Of a stretch of 64,000 nt of DNA, positions 12,951-24,629 are shown one piece after another (within the stretch, counting starts at the first letter, position 1; each line of letters begins with the position of its first letter). The stretch comes from Triatoma infestans (lineage: Eukaryota > Arthropoda > Insecta > Hemiptera > Reduviidae), in NCBI GenBank assembly GCA_011037195.1, contig JAAEAF010002676.1, positions 23,533 to 87,532 of the forward strand. Direction: 5' to 3'. The notes beneath the pieces are model-generated. The model was not told the DNA's origin, ran no database searches, and saw only the letters and a program-made list of their open reading frames with translations. The translations under genes were made by a program, and so were the position numbers.

Positions 12951-13428
12951 GGTTTTATCCACAAGAACTCTTGCTCAATGGCAGGAAGTGATGAGTTTAC
13001 ATTTAACTTTATAGTGTGTCCAATTCATACCGGTATTTTAACAAAAGTAGTTGGAATTTTAAGACGTTTCTAGTATTTCTGAATGGTATGGACTGATCCA
13101 GTTTAGTGTTACGATAACCATATTTCCTCTCTTAACACAATAAGAGGAAGCAAACAAATCTGGTGTGTCACCCAGCTTCCACAGAACTTCTCTAACATTT
13201 AATTTTTTAGGAAAAGATCTGGTATGAAGCAATCACACGCCTTTTTCTTACTCCACTTAATACAATTTAATTTGTTTTTTAGATTAAAATTACAATGTTT
13301 AGAAACCTTTAGATGGGCTGGCAAAAAAAAAAATTTGGTAGAGATTATACATACAAGTAATGTTCTAGAGAACATTACACATTGTAATGTGTAAAGATTA
13401 TACAAAATAATAATCCCAAGAATTCTTA

Positions 13429-14449
13429 GTGAAGGTGGATTTAAAACAAGGAGATCCGGTTTCCTCCATACTCTTGAACCTCGTGTTTAAACTAGCTGTC
13501 CACAAATTATCCATAAACACTAGAGGCAACATTTACTATAGAAGTGTGCAGCTTTCTGCCTATACAGATGATGCCATATTAGTGGCGATCCGCAGTAACT
13601 TTGAAAGAAATTTTCGTGGAGTTTGAGGATGAAGCATCCACGTACACCCGTGAAAAAGATCTGGTATGCCAGATCAACGAGTCCAAAACAAAATACCTGG
13701 TGACAACGAGAAGGGAAAGAATATTTAAAGAATTGTATGTCGGACGACACCATTTTGAGGGCGTAAGGGCTTTCAAATATTTGGGGGCCAGAACTACTTG
13801 TAAAAATGAGGTCACCGAAGATATCAATAGCAGGATTTCTGCCAGAAACCGTTGCCTGTGGGCCCTTAAAAAAATATTCCCAAGTCGAAATCCAATAAGG
13901 CGAAAGTTCCATTTATAGGACAGTTCTCAAATCTATCGTTCCTTATGGTGCTGAGATGTGGACTTCAACTAAAGCAGAGGAACAAAAGTATAAGATGCTG
14001 GAAAAGATAAGAGCTGAGATATATGTATATATACGGACCATTGGGAGAAAACGGAGTGTTCAGATCAAGGTAAAACGCAGATTGAAAGAACTTTTTAAGG
14101 AATTCGACCTCGTATTCCTAATAAAGCTTGGAAAATTACAATGGTTGGGTCGCCTGCACCAGAATGGAAGAAAGAAGAGACCCGCATAAGGCGGGTCAGA
14201 TATCCCGCCAGATCCGTTGTCACCAGGTATTCGGGATATCGGGACAGATATCCCGAAGACAGAAAACCTAGAGGGAGGACAAGGCTGCTACGTTGGATGC
14301 AGGATGCGAAAGCCGATCTTAGAAAGATAAACATCAAGCAATGGAGAAGGAAAGCTTCTGTCAGAGATGTCTGCAAGGATTTACTGAGAGAGGCCAAGGC
14401 CCCCACCCAACATGGGCTGCAACGCCATGGGGAGAAGAAGAAATTATAA
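13429..14449 (+). mobile_element. Non-LTR reverse transcriptase, C-terminal two thirds, frameshifted (RTE-like)
   Basis: Three frames must be joined. 13429-13626: KVDLKQGDPVSSILLN and the catalytic box YTDDAILVA (canonical Y/F-x-D-D). 13630-13918: INESKTKYLVTTR, FKYLGARTTCKNEVTEDINS, RISARNRCLWALKKIF. 13930-14449: VPYGAEMWTS, the thumb region, KLQWLGRLHQNG, and the C-terminal block GRTRLLRWMQDAKADLRKIN with WRR and REA. This C-terminal block is typical of RTE-type elements. Frame breaks at about 13620, 13915 and 14150 make it inactive. No endonuclease domain is present. Confidence 0.82.
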
Positions 14450-14504
14450 ATATATGCCTGATAAACATACCATATACACTGAGGCGCTCTGAAAGGCACC
14501 CAAA

Positions 14505-15400
14505 TCCCCTCTAAAATCAATTTTTTTGGATAAATGTTTCAAATAAAAGTGATATGCTTTTATCTGTGCAGTAAGCATTGCAAGATTAAAGAAAATACTC
14601 CAGTAAAATCAAAAACCCATTTTGTAAAATCGCACTTCCGCTTAACTGATTTTCTTAAAATTTAGAATTCTATCAAAATCGTTGAGCCATTTTTGAAAAA
14701 ATTGCGAAAAACTGAAGAAAAAAAATATTCCGTGAAGTCGCACTTTCGGTTGATAGATTTTGTCCGAATTCTTCCTGTGAGATGTCAGATTATATATATA
14801 TATATATATATATAAAATGACAAATTGTCTTTGAACTTAAACTTTTACTCATTTGTCCTAACATAAACATAGAGGTAGTGGTGGGGAACAAATATCTACC
14901 AAGGCAGATAGTGAGTGTTACATTATTATCCACTAGATAGCGCCAGCAACATTGAACAAACCAAATAATATTTGCAATGAGGTGTTTGTACGGCAATACA
15001 AATAACATTTCATATTTAAACGCCTCAAATTCTGCAGAATTTTGTAAAATCAATTTTTTCAGAAAAACATAAGTGATACGTTTATATCTGTGCAATTAGC
15101 ATACAAAGTTTAAAGAAAATTGTTATAGTCGTTTTCGAGGAAATGCCAAAAAACTCAAAACTGTTAACCGATTTTCTATATTTGGAATTCTAGCAATGTT
15201 TCTAATGGGTATCAATATTATTATAGGTTGTAAAACCATACTTTGTAGTAAAGTAGGAAGCTTAAAGTATTTTCGAAATTAAGTTTTCACCGGAAATACA
15301 ATGGTTTGAGATGTGTGAACAAAATATCTGAAAAACGAAAAATCGCAGATAGTTCACAAAAAAATAGAAAACTTTCGCATTAAGAGGAGAGCGTAAAGAA
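14505..15400 (+). repeat. JH repeat copies
   Basis: AAATAAAAGTGATATGCTT, AATCGCACTTCCGCTTAACT and GAAGTCGCACTTTCGGTTGA, a (TA)n run at 14791-14812, then a second copy to about 15390. Confidence 0.7.
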
Positions 15401-16460
15401 AAATCTTAATTTTATTTAAACAGCAGAAAACCGTGCTGTCCCTTTAAATCCCCTCTCTAAATATCAACATTATTGGATAAATTCAAGCGCATGTGCGTTA
15501 AGGTCACCATATCAAAAAGCTATATACCACCTTTTTATTTCCAATGCTCATCATAACATCCATTATCAATCTGTGTTTTATACAAGTGCCTTCTTCCATA
15601 TAAATTAAATTAAATTTATCCACTATAATTAACAATTACGGTGAGTTATTAAAAACAAAACAAAAAACAAAAATAAATACCAATGTGCCAGCACCGCTTT
15701 ATTGTTTAATAATAATTGTTTCAATAATTTTATTACACACTTTGTATTCGCTTGTTCACTCTCAGACACTTGTAATGTTTGTCCATCATGTATATTTAAC
15801 CTATTATCTACAACTTGTACATGCATTTCAATTCTAACTTTTTCTTTTTTTTTTTATACCTCGCCAAATACTTTCCAGAACTAAATTTAAATTTAAAATG
15901 TATTATACAATCATTTATAAAATTTAAAATGTATTAAGAATAAATAATTGTATTCACTGATAACTTGGTAATAGAGGTTATATTTATCAATAAATGGATG
16001 GCCCAAACAACTTATCTATTATATTACTTAAAAACAACTAGGTATCCATTTAAAATAATAATAATAACAACAGCTTATTTATTTATTAAATGTAATATTA
16101 GAACAAGTTCCAAAATACAATTTCTTGTCACATTTAAATGGTTTAAAGAAAATCAATAATATTTTACCACCAGAGTAAGGCATTGTATGAAACTAGCACT
16201 GGGCAGTGACAAGATACTCAACTTTTTTTTTAATGCCCCCCACATTTCACTGTCAAATTTCAATCAGATCTATTGGAAACATTTGGACAAATTAACATCA
16301 TTAGGGACCTACTTGTTATGCACTGAACTACGAAACACTACAGCTCATTCTCCTTGGCAACTTCTAGCTTCAATTTTTTTTTTTTTTGTTATACACATAT
16401 CTTGCTATTGTTTAAATGTAGACAAAGCACTAATTCCAAAAATCAAAATACTTCTATACC
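15400..16460. other. AT-rich spacer, no gene seen
   Basis: No coding similarity or clear repeat on either strand; short open frames have poor composition. Confidence 0.45.
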
Positions 16461-16464
16461 ATTT

Positions 16465-16625
16465 TATTGTTACTTTCTCTTACTCCTGTAAGAGGAATGA
16501 TTGTAATCGTGTCTAATTTTCGATATCTAGTATTTCCCCCGGAAATACAGTTTTTTAGGGGGTTCCCTGAGTCTGAAAAAAAGATCTGTGTGTTGGTGTG
16601 TGAGTGTGTGTGTGTGTGTGTGTGT
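16465..16625 (-). repeat. JH repeat copy (minus), left part with (TG)n
   Basis: TTTCTCTTACTCCTGTAAGA, TTTTCGATATCTAGTATTTC and CCGGAAATACAG, ending in a (TG)n run at 16588-16624. The same copy resumes at 16801. Confidence 0.8.
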
Positions 16626-16800
16626 AAAAGTAAAGTAATGCCTATTTTTTCAGGCACGCTTAAGGTCCAACTACCACATTAGGTGCGGAAGCACCTACTT
16701 TACTATTGACATTTTTTAAAGGAATATAAAATTAAGATATACGCAGGACTCTAACTGGGGACCTCCCACTTTCAAGTCATGCTCATAACCACTACACCAA
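16625..16800 (-). mobile_element. tRNA-derived SINE (family B) inserted in the (TG)n tract of a JH copy
   Basis: Minus strand start GGCGGTTGTTGGTGTAGTGG contains a perfect A box (TGGTGTAGTGG), then CATGACTTGAAAGTGGGAGG, B-box-like AGTTAGAGTCC, and a 3' part ending in CCTGAAAAAATAGGC. GTGTGTGT flanks both sides. Confidence 0.75.
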
Positions 16801-17010
16801 CAACCGCCCCGTGTGTGTATGTATACGAACGGGATAGCTCAAAAACGAAAAATCACAGAAAGTTTAAACTTGACATTGTTTTGTTATCACCAGGTTTGCC
16901 GCGTGGGGAAGAATTCCAGCCCCCCTCCCCCACAAACCCATTGAATAAAACCTGGTGTGAAACACACGACTTTCTTTTACTGCAATTAACGCGGATAATA
17001 AAATTACCAA
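16801..17010 (-). repeat. JH repeat copy, continuation after the SINE, and a boundary scrap
   Basis: GTGTGTGTATGTATACGAAC GGGATAGCTCAAAAACGAAAA continues the interrupted unit. At 16947-16982, CTGGTGTGAAACACACGACT TTCTTTTACTGC is a boundary segment. Confidence 0.7.
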
Positions 17011-17189
17011 ATTTTTTGTTAAATTTTGGTTTCTTTTTTTCAAATTTAGTTACCCTTTACAATATAAATGTTTTTAAGTGGTGGTGTATACATATTGGTT
17101 ATTACACATGGTAGGTACTTGAATGTGCCCAGAAACAGCGCCATAGATCAAATCCCATAACTTTGAAATCTAACGTCAAGATTACTACC

Positions 17190-18620
17190 AAAAACCCACA
17201 AAAATCAATTTTGGGATAAATGTTTCTTAGTAGAATGCCTGTCCCCCCACTTTTCAGAAAACCATCTCGAATTTGCCTCTTTTTCTTTTATTATTCCCAT
17301 GCGGTGCACGCGTGTATATGTAAGTGGAATAGTTCGGAGTCCACTCAGTAACTTCACTATAACTTTTCTAAGTTCATTATTTATTGTTTTTGATAATCAC
17401 CAACCTAATGTATGACTTTAAAAATATTATATACCATAGCACCGTACATTGTACTATATGACACTTTAGAACAAAAATTAACATTGTTACTCCCCTAGAA
17501 CTTTCTGGGGAGCCTAAAGCAGTGATAGACATTTATTTGTGTAAATAGAATGTAATATTTAAAGAAAATCGTTAGAGACGTTTCTGGGAAAATCGTGAAA
17601 AACTAAAAGAAAAAATCGCATTTCCGGTTTATGGATTTTGAACGAAACGTTTTTGTCAGATGCTAAAAGTATTATCAGATTTGAGCTTCCTGCGATTTTT
17701 CATTTTTGAGAGATTTTGTCCATACACAGTTCCATTCCTAATATTTTTTCCCGTATTCATAAGGCCTCAGAATATATATATATCCCTTAGAAAAGGAATT
17801 TGGAAAAGCTGGCACAATCTCAATACTCTCAGCCCTAAGAAGAATGTAAATAGTGTGCTTAAAAAAAGTTATTTTCTTAAAAGAAATCTATTACTACTAC
17901 AGTTTTAATAGAGGTAGTTATGATGTTTTTTGCATGGTCTGCTCTATTGGGGAAGTATCAAGTTTTTGATTCGACATAGTATTAGTGTAGTTAAAGCAAT
18001 TGTCAAAACTAAGTAAACAATCTAATTACTCACACGACTTTCTCTTACTCCTTTTAATACAATTATATATAAAATGAGAAATTTTATTTAAACTCAGTTT
18101 TACCTATTTGTCCTAACATACGAGTAAATATAAAAAAATAGGTGGTAAGTACTTCTATAAATATATAGGGATAAGTACTAACCTACTAATAGTTAAATAG
18201 GTGATGGTTTTATAATGGCCCAGTAGAGCGCTCTAAAAACACTGAACCAACTACATACTATAACATTTGAAATTGATGCCACAAATTCCGCCACAACTAT
18301 CCAAAATAATTTTGTTTTTTTGAAAATCCATTCATTAAAGTTGCACTTCCGGTTGATGGATTTTGCCCGAAATCTTCTTGCCTGATGTGGTGGTGGTGGT
18401 GACTAAACGGAATATGAAGTTTGATCTTCCTGCGACTTTTCGTTTTTGAGATATTCTCAAATATACATTCAGACCATCAGCTAAAAACATTTTTTTTATT
18501 CATGGGACCCGGTGACATGTATTTCTGGTGAAAACTCAATTTGACTCGGTCGCAATACTTTTTCTTACTGGGAGTAAGAGAAAGTAAAAAATCAAATCAT
18601 TTCTAAGAACCCTCCCCCCA
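17190..18620 (+). repeat. JH repeat copies (plus orientation)
   Basis: Units around 17500-17760 (TTTAAAGAAAATCGTTAGAG, GCATTTCCGGTTTATGGAT) and 18300-18590 (AAGTTGCACTTCCGGTTGAT, TTTTTCTTACTGGGAGTAAG). A boundary segment lies at about 18020-18055. Confidence 0.75.
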
Positions 18621-18624
18621 GGAA

Positions 18625-19160
18625 ATCTTACCGGTCTGACTACGATATCTTTTGTCTCCAACTCTCCCAAGCATTCCCTGAGACTGTTACGCCTTCCTAA
18701 ATATGCGGAACCTCGTATTGGTGTAATGAGTGACACTGACATAGGTAGTGGTACACCGTTTCCCAGACTCTTTCGTCACAATTCTGACACAATGTTCTAG
18801 ACATCCTGCCTATTTTGGGCAAGTGACTGGCTACTCAAGAGTGTCCAGTGAATACACTTGCCACCACTATCCGGATAGTGGGCCCTCCACTGCTTCTCCA
18901 GGTCCCTATTCCACCATTGTTTGACTTCCCTGTTGTAAAATTACTTGATGACGGCTACTGCTGGCTCGGGACCACAAAATGATCATGAGAATCTCACTTT
19001 ACCCAACTCGTCCGCCCTCTCATTGCCCTTATGGTCCAGATACCCAGAAGAGCTCGTCTCTGCTCCTCTGAGGGAGACCATTAAGTCTTACCTACATTCG
19101 CCCATTAATTTTGAGCTCCAGCACGACTTATTTAAAGCCTTTAGTGCAGCTTGACTATAA
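18625..19160 (-). mobile_element. Non-LTR retrotransposon RNase H and C-terminal relic
   Basis: Minus strand: SQAALKALNKSCWSSKL and HKGNERADELGKVRF (the RNase H G-N-E/x-A-D-E-L block), FCGPEPAVAVIK, REVKQWWNRDLEKQWRAH, then a C-terminal stretch reading ETVYHYLCQCHSL in a shifted frame. Several stops. A related C-terminal piece lies at 42640-42910. Confidence 0.8.
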
Positions 19161-20440
19161 AAAAAAATCTGATGTGTCACATTCACACAACATTCTCTTA
19201 TTCTAAGTAATACAATTTCATCAAGAAATTTTCTTTAAAATTGCAACGTTATAATGTGTCCCACAAATCACATTTAAATAAACAAATTAATCTCCACGAC
19301 ATGGTGCAAATAATAGAGTATTAAAGACCAAATAATTGGCTGAGCGGCATAACCAGGTTGGCGCGATTAGGGAAAATATGCAGCGCTGAAACTCATTATG
19401 ATAAAGATAGGAAATACGAAGGTCACATGACCAAAGGCGTTTAAAACGACAAGGAGGTTATCAGGATGAGAGGTTGTAGCAGGTTAGGTCTAGGAAGCGC
19501 GGGGCCCTACGCAACAGTTCTGTGCACTGTGCAGGGCTCCTTGAAAATTATTATATATTCAAGCTGTTAATTTTAATTTAAAATAATACTTTTCTTAATT
19601 ATATAATTATCTATCCTAATGATTAGTGAAATTATTATCAACATAAAATTTAACATTGTTAGTCGATTTTATATTTTTTGGCTGCATTTTAATAATATTG
19701 CCATGTTGTTAGTTGGATTAAAATAACAGTAATATAAATCAAAACATTTAATATTATCAATTTGAGCAATAAAAAAGTGCAACATACAACATCGCCGTTC
19801 TCTGCATTTCACCCTCCTCTATACAAACTTTCACTTACCCAAGAAATGGCTGACAGCCAGGTTCTTAACTCAAAACTGTAAGTAAAAAAATAAATCTCTA
19901 ACTGGAAAATATGCATTACACACTCCATTAACTAACTATTAATTAATATATTTTCTGCATTGAACAGATAAAAAAATATAACAGCCAGCAAATTGCCACT
20001 TTCCACCTTAAATCAAATTTTTAATAAAACACGTGCAACTTTGGTTTAAAAAATAGATCATATTATCTGTAATCATCTCTCAGTATCAACCACTAACGTT
20101 AGTTTTCGAAACATAAAAAAATCAAGAACAAATACAGATAATTAAAAATTTATAAGAAAAATAACAAAATTTTTTGGAAAATACATTTAAAAATCAAAAT
20201 ACGACAAAACACCATTTTAGTGTTGCACAGTAATTTTATAATCATCAAGTACCATTTGAGGTGAGCATTATTTGTGGATAATAATTTATTTTTCTGTATA
20301 TTATTTTTTCTGTATAATTTTTGGTTTAAAAAATTTTTGTTATATATTTAAATACGCATACTTAATTACAATGTATATAAAAAAGTTTTTTGTTTCATAT
20401 TGCAGACATTTGTAACATAACATAATGTTTTTCAAATCTT
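19160..20440. other. AT-rich spacer
   Basis: A JH boundary scrap at 19165-19210; otherwise no gene or repeat recognised. Confidence 0.4.
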
Positions 20441-20441
20441 T

Positions 20442-20470
20442 TTGATAATGGCACGGAATTGTGCCGAAAC
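20442..20470 (+). ncRNA. Hammerhead-like core, family H2
   Basis: TTGATAA, then stem GGCAC / GTGCC with loop GGAATT, then GAAAC and GTC. The core differs from CUGANGA at two positions. Adjoining sequence is not recognised as coding. Confidence 0.4.
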
Positions 20471-20644
20471 GTCAAAGTAAAAAACATAGCTACGACGAAT
20501 GTATCTCAAATCAAGGACATAATAAAAAAGGATTCTGGCTGTAAATCTGGTTCTTCTTTATAATCCAACTAACAACATAGTAATAAAATTTAACATGTAT
20601 ATAGAATTAGGTAAGAAAATTACCGCACCACAATAAAACATCTT

Positions 20645-20775
20645 AGTTGTTGATCTTTTAGGTTTCCACGGCCATTTTCATGAAAAACACTTTAGTTTTC
20701 AGGTTGAGACCGCGTCAGTGGTTTACTAGAAACCGATGTTTCGCCCAAATTGCAATGAGCTTCTTCAGGGTCGTT
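20645..20775 (-). mobile_element. Terminal piece of a repeat with GCGAAAC motif (family H3)
   Basis: Minus strand: CTGAAGA (20768-20762), stem GCTCA/TGGGC, GAAAC (20742-20738), then CATCGGTTTCTAGTAAACCA CTGACGCGG. The outer part (GGTTTCCACGGCC and AAACACTTTAGTTTTC) recurs twice, in opposite orientations, at 54880-55100. Confidence 0.6.
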
Positions 20776-20984
20776 ACACTTTGTACATTTTCGCTTTTCG
20801 TAAATAATTTAGGTGAATTTTAGTCGGGGAGGGCTAGGCAGAGTTTGTGTTGGCGGTGTGAAAGATGGATGCTTGTGAGAGATGGATACGCTGTCGATAT
20901 TGTACTGTTGGCGCCGGAACTCAAAGTATTGCAGATGATGATAAATAAAGTACAAAAATATTATTTTATCTGGAACCTAGATTA

Positions 20985-21330
20985 GATTAACAAAGAGGTG
21001 GTATGAGTCTGATTCCACTGCGACCTACACTATTATGGATCTTCTAGCACGTTGTACCTCTTTTGGTATGAATAGTTAATATATAGTTTTTAAAATAATC
21101 GATTTTTTTAAGTTCTTCCAAACTGGTGACAGGGTTTAAGTTGTCATAAACTTTACTTTTTTAGGTATCCCAAGAGGAGATAATCAGGTCTAGAGAATAG
21201 GCGGGCCAGTGAATAGATCCGACAATCCATTTACCCTGGTATGTGCGATCTAGATAAAGCCTTACTATCCTCATGCAGTCATAGGCATGTGGACTAACAT
21301 GTCGACAACTTCAATAAACAAAAGCTATTT
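20985..21330 (-). mobile_element. Non-LTR 3' end relic
   Basis: TTAGATTAGATT at the left edge is the (TCTAA)n tail read in reverse. GATTCCACTGCGACCTACA matches the element at 1157. The rest is decayed. Confidence 0.5.
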
Positions 21331-21495
21331 ATTTGATGAAACAGCATTCGTGAAAAGTTATGCTATAGTAGAGAAAATAAAGGAATGGAATGTAAATAAA
21401 TTGAGTTAGGTGTTAAATGGGTGGAAATATTCAGTAGTTTTAAATTAAAGTGCGTCACTTACCCAAAACGTCCTCAATATTGTTCATATCTGTTA

Positions 21496-21645
21496 TGTTT
21501 ACCAAGGAACAAATGCACCAACTGAAAGAGTGTTTTCATTAATGAATAAAATTTGGAACACAGAAAAAACACCAATGAAGATGGAAGGCTATGATAAAAT
21601 TATTATAAATTATATTATGCTGAAATTTAATATGGGCTCTTGAGG
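21496..21645 (+). mobile_element. hAT transposase C-terminal dimerisation fragment
   Basis: TNAPTERVFSLMNKIWNTEK continuing to IIINYIMLKFNMGS matches the hAT C-terminal dimerisation domain (x-N-A-x-x-E-R-V-F-S pattern). Only about 45 codons remain. Confidence 0.75.
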
Positions 21646-21689
21646 AAGAGTTTTATAGTGACTTGTGCAATAATTCTACATTGACAAAA

Positions 21690-21970
21690 TAAATTCCACT
21701 CCACTCAAAAGAGGAGAAACCGATGCCTGTGAGCTTCACCCAAGAGTCCCTTTCAGGACTCCTAAAGCTAATAAAACAGACTGGTTTTGAGAGAGTGCTC
21801 TGTCTGGTGAGTGAGTGCTTTCAAGGATCACCCAGGAATCTCTCTCCAGACTACAAAGTCTAATTAAACAGTAGGACTGGAGGGTGCCACGGTAGATTCA
21901 AAGGGGTCACGGTGGCGTAGGCTGGATAACCAACACCCACAGAATCTAATCTAATCTAATTTATCTTTAT
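21690..21970 (+). mobile_element. Non-LTR retrotransposon 3' end with (TCTAA)n tail
   Basis: PVSFTQESLSGLLKLIKQTG is the C-terminal segment also seen at 1127-1650. The 3' non-coding part reads GGGGTCACGGTGGCGTAGGC and the tail AATCTAATCTAATCTAAT ends at about 21960. Confidence 0.65.
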
Positions 21971-22187
21971 ATTGAATTGTTTATTGATATAAATATCTAT
22001 TCTAATTTGATTTAAAATTTCTAATTTTATTCATAGTAAAACTATCTCTTTACTTTAATTATTGCAGTTATTTCAGTACTACTTCCACATGTGCTCTTTG
22101 TTCTGAGTGTTTAACAGCGTTAGCGTATTTTTAAGGTGTCCTGCATGTCCCGCATTGGATGTTTAAAAATTGGATGACTTAAAAATC

Positions 22188-22335
22188 CGTCCTCGCATAC
22201 GCTACTCAGGTCTGGGGTTACAAATACGTTGAGAAGTTAGAAAAAGTGCAAAGATCTTTTATTAAAAAAGTAATCTTCCCAGAGGCTTACTAATCTAGCT
22301 GCTTTATTTAAAATACCTTAGCCAGGAAAGGAAAT
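22188..22335 (+). mobile_element. Non-LTR reverse transcriptase thumb fragment
   Basis: YATQVWGYKYVEKLEKVQRS FIKK fits the segment downstream of the RT catalytic box (x-Y-x-x-x-V-W-x ... LEKVQ-x-x-F-x-K). Then it decays. Confidence 0.7.
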
Positions 22336-22469
22336 TCCAATTTCAGAACGCCGAGTAATAATTAAGTTAAATTAATAGTTAATTATGGATTTTCATTTCG
22401 TATATTGCGGAAATTATTCAAAGAAATCACGCAAGTGTCCAGACTATGATAAAAAAATTATGAAAACGG

Positions 22470-23250
22470 AAATCATTTAGATTTAATGAGTCGAGAAGTG
22501 GGCGTCTACCTAAGCTTTCCAAACGAAATAATAAGCAAGTCGTGAAAACTGAAAAATAATCCTACAATCCACATCTGTTGAGGTAGTTCAAGATGTTGCA
22601 TCAACTTGTGGAATAAATGGGCACCCAGTTACTATAAGACGATTTTCCTATAGCAACGTTATTTCAGTAGACTCCCAGAAGGAAATCATTAATAATGGCT
22701 ACAAAAAAAAAATTGACTTTGCTCAGTTGAAAGACGAAGGTAAATTTAATATGTCTGGCCATGAAGAGAAAAATAAAATTTGGAGAATAAATAAAAGTTT
22801 AAAATAACAAAATATTCACCCTACATTGAAACATGGGCAGTGTTTTAGTTTAGGGGTTGTATGTCAGGAGTCAGGGAGTAGGTAACCTACTTTTTATTGA
22901 TTCGACAGTGGACAGATTTGGCTACAGATATTCTTAAGATCATCTGTACAAAAAAATGGGCTTGAGAAATAATTGGATATTTCAACAAGGTAATGAACCA
23001 AAACATGCGGCTAATCTTTTAAAGTAATTATTATGTGAGGTACCCCAAACAATTATACACCCATCATATTCACCCGGTCAAGAACCGGTATAGTGTACCT
23101 CTGGGAAAAATTTACCGTCGCCTAGCAAAATATTTAATTAAAAATAAAAAATTATTTGAAATCAGCACTTTTCTTAAAGGACTGGACAACATTTCTCCTA
23201 AAATTACAAGCCTTTATTTTCTCTCAACAAAAAGTCTAACAAAATCTTAA
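22470..23250 (+). mobile_element. Tc1-type transposase relic
   Basis: Broken frames read in Tc1 order: GRLPKLSKRNNKQVV-like helix-turn-helix region, VVQDVASTCG, NGHPVTIRRF, GYKKKIDFAQ, KFNMSGHEEKN, LKHG, RNNWIFQQGNEPKHAANLL (second catalytic Asp position now Glu context), VPKQLYTHH, and LKGLDNISPKIT near the C-terminus. Many frame breaks; inactive. Inverted ends were not found by eye. Confidence 0.8.
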
Positions 23251-23519
23251 AATATTTTTTAAAAAATTGAATTTTTAAATCAATTTAAAACGTATATGAA
23301 GGACTTTTGTTTTCAGTATGTGAAGATTAAAACTTCAATTTTGTTTGAAATAATTATTTCTTTCAATATCTTTTACTACTATATACAATAATATTCAATT
23401 TATAAATATATGTATGTTAATTGAAGTTATATACTTATTCGAAAAATCTACGAATTATTGAAAATATTCGTAATGTATGCAGGCTTTTGTTTGGCAATGT
23501 ATATTCATTTAAACTTATA

Positions 23520-24215
23520 AACCTTTTTACTTAATCCCAGTAAGAGGAAGCAATGCGATCGTGCCAGCTTTTAGAAATTGATTTTTCATCGGAAATACAT
23601 GTTTGATGTATCTCCTATCTAGCTGTCAACATATAATATGTGTATGTGTTTTAATAGAAGTCACTAATGTTAAATGAAATATCCCAAGTTTAAAGAAAGT
23701 CTCTGTAGGCATATGTATACTGATTACATTCGCACACTCTAGTAGCGAATTGATTAAATATCTCTAAATTGATAAATTCCTTTAATTATTATAATTTAAT
23801 ATGACCTATATTGAAATGGCACCTTAGAGCATCTACCCTCGCCCAAAACTGCCTTGAATGAATTTTTCCCGAAAAATTTTTCAAGTAATTTATGATTAGT
23901 TGATATATCAAGATTAAAGAAAATCGTTGGAGCCGTTTTCGAGGAAATCGCAAAAAATCTGCACAGTAAAGTGGTACTAAAGTGACTGATTTTGACCAAA
24001 ACCTTTTATTGTCACGTCCTTGGTAGAATCTGTACGAAATATTCATTTTAAGCTTTCTTTGATTTTTCGTTTTTGAATATGATGTTTACACATACTTATT
24101 TTTTTTAAAAAAAAAAACACTTTATCGTCCTCTGGAGACCTCAGAACATGTATTTTCAATGAAAACTCAGTACCTGAACACAATATTTCCTCTTATAGCA
24201 AGTTAGAGAAAGTAA
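23520..24215. repeat. JH repeat copies, minus then plus orientation
   Basis: AGTAAGAGGAAGCAATGCGA TCGTG (minus) at 23540, then from about 23800 a plus copy: GAAATGGCACCTTAGAGC, AAAGAAAATCGTTGGAGCCG, TTTTCGTTTTTGAATATG, ending CCTCTTATAGCAAGTTAGAG. The two face each other. Confidence 0.75.
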
Positions 24216-24562
24216 AAATTGTAATTATCGTTTATTTCCTACAACCTTATACTGTCAATTGTTGTATTACATAAAAATTAATTTGCTTTCCTAATTGTTC
24301 TGCAAAAACATGGGAATTCTCTCTAATCTTTCTTGGCAGAAAGTACAATAGAATCAGTACAAATTTAATTTAAAATTCTATGATCGAAATTGCGAGACCC
24401 TCAGAGCGCTGTCGGTCATAGTCTGCCCTCTCTAGTCGTTTGACCATAAAACAAAACTGGATCTCATTTTTTTTTTTTCCTTTCACAGACGTTATTTCCG
24501 TGAAAGCGTTCATTTTCGTTATTATCTTAATCGTATTATTTGTTCCAGACTGCAGAATCAGT

Positions 24563-24629
24563 ATGTTTAGTAACTACTTTAAAATAAGGCTACCCACATT
24601 CGTGATCTTTTACGCTTTAATCAACAGTG
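24563..24629 (+). CDS. Ly6-type gene exon 1 (signal peptide)
   Basis: ATG at 24563 opens a 67-base coding exon encoding 22 residues plus one base; donor is G|GTAAGT. An upstream in-frame ATG was not preferred because it would place a charged and Phe-rich stretch before the signal peptide. Confidence 0.8.

Noticed and set aside
13520..14520. Minus-strand open frames, up to 141 codons
   Set aside because: They are shadows of the plus-strand reverse transcriptase relic.
20730..20770. Strong hammerhead call for the H3 end
   Set aside because: Core is CTGAAGA and the stem needs a G-U pair; listed only as a mobile-element end with a related motif.
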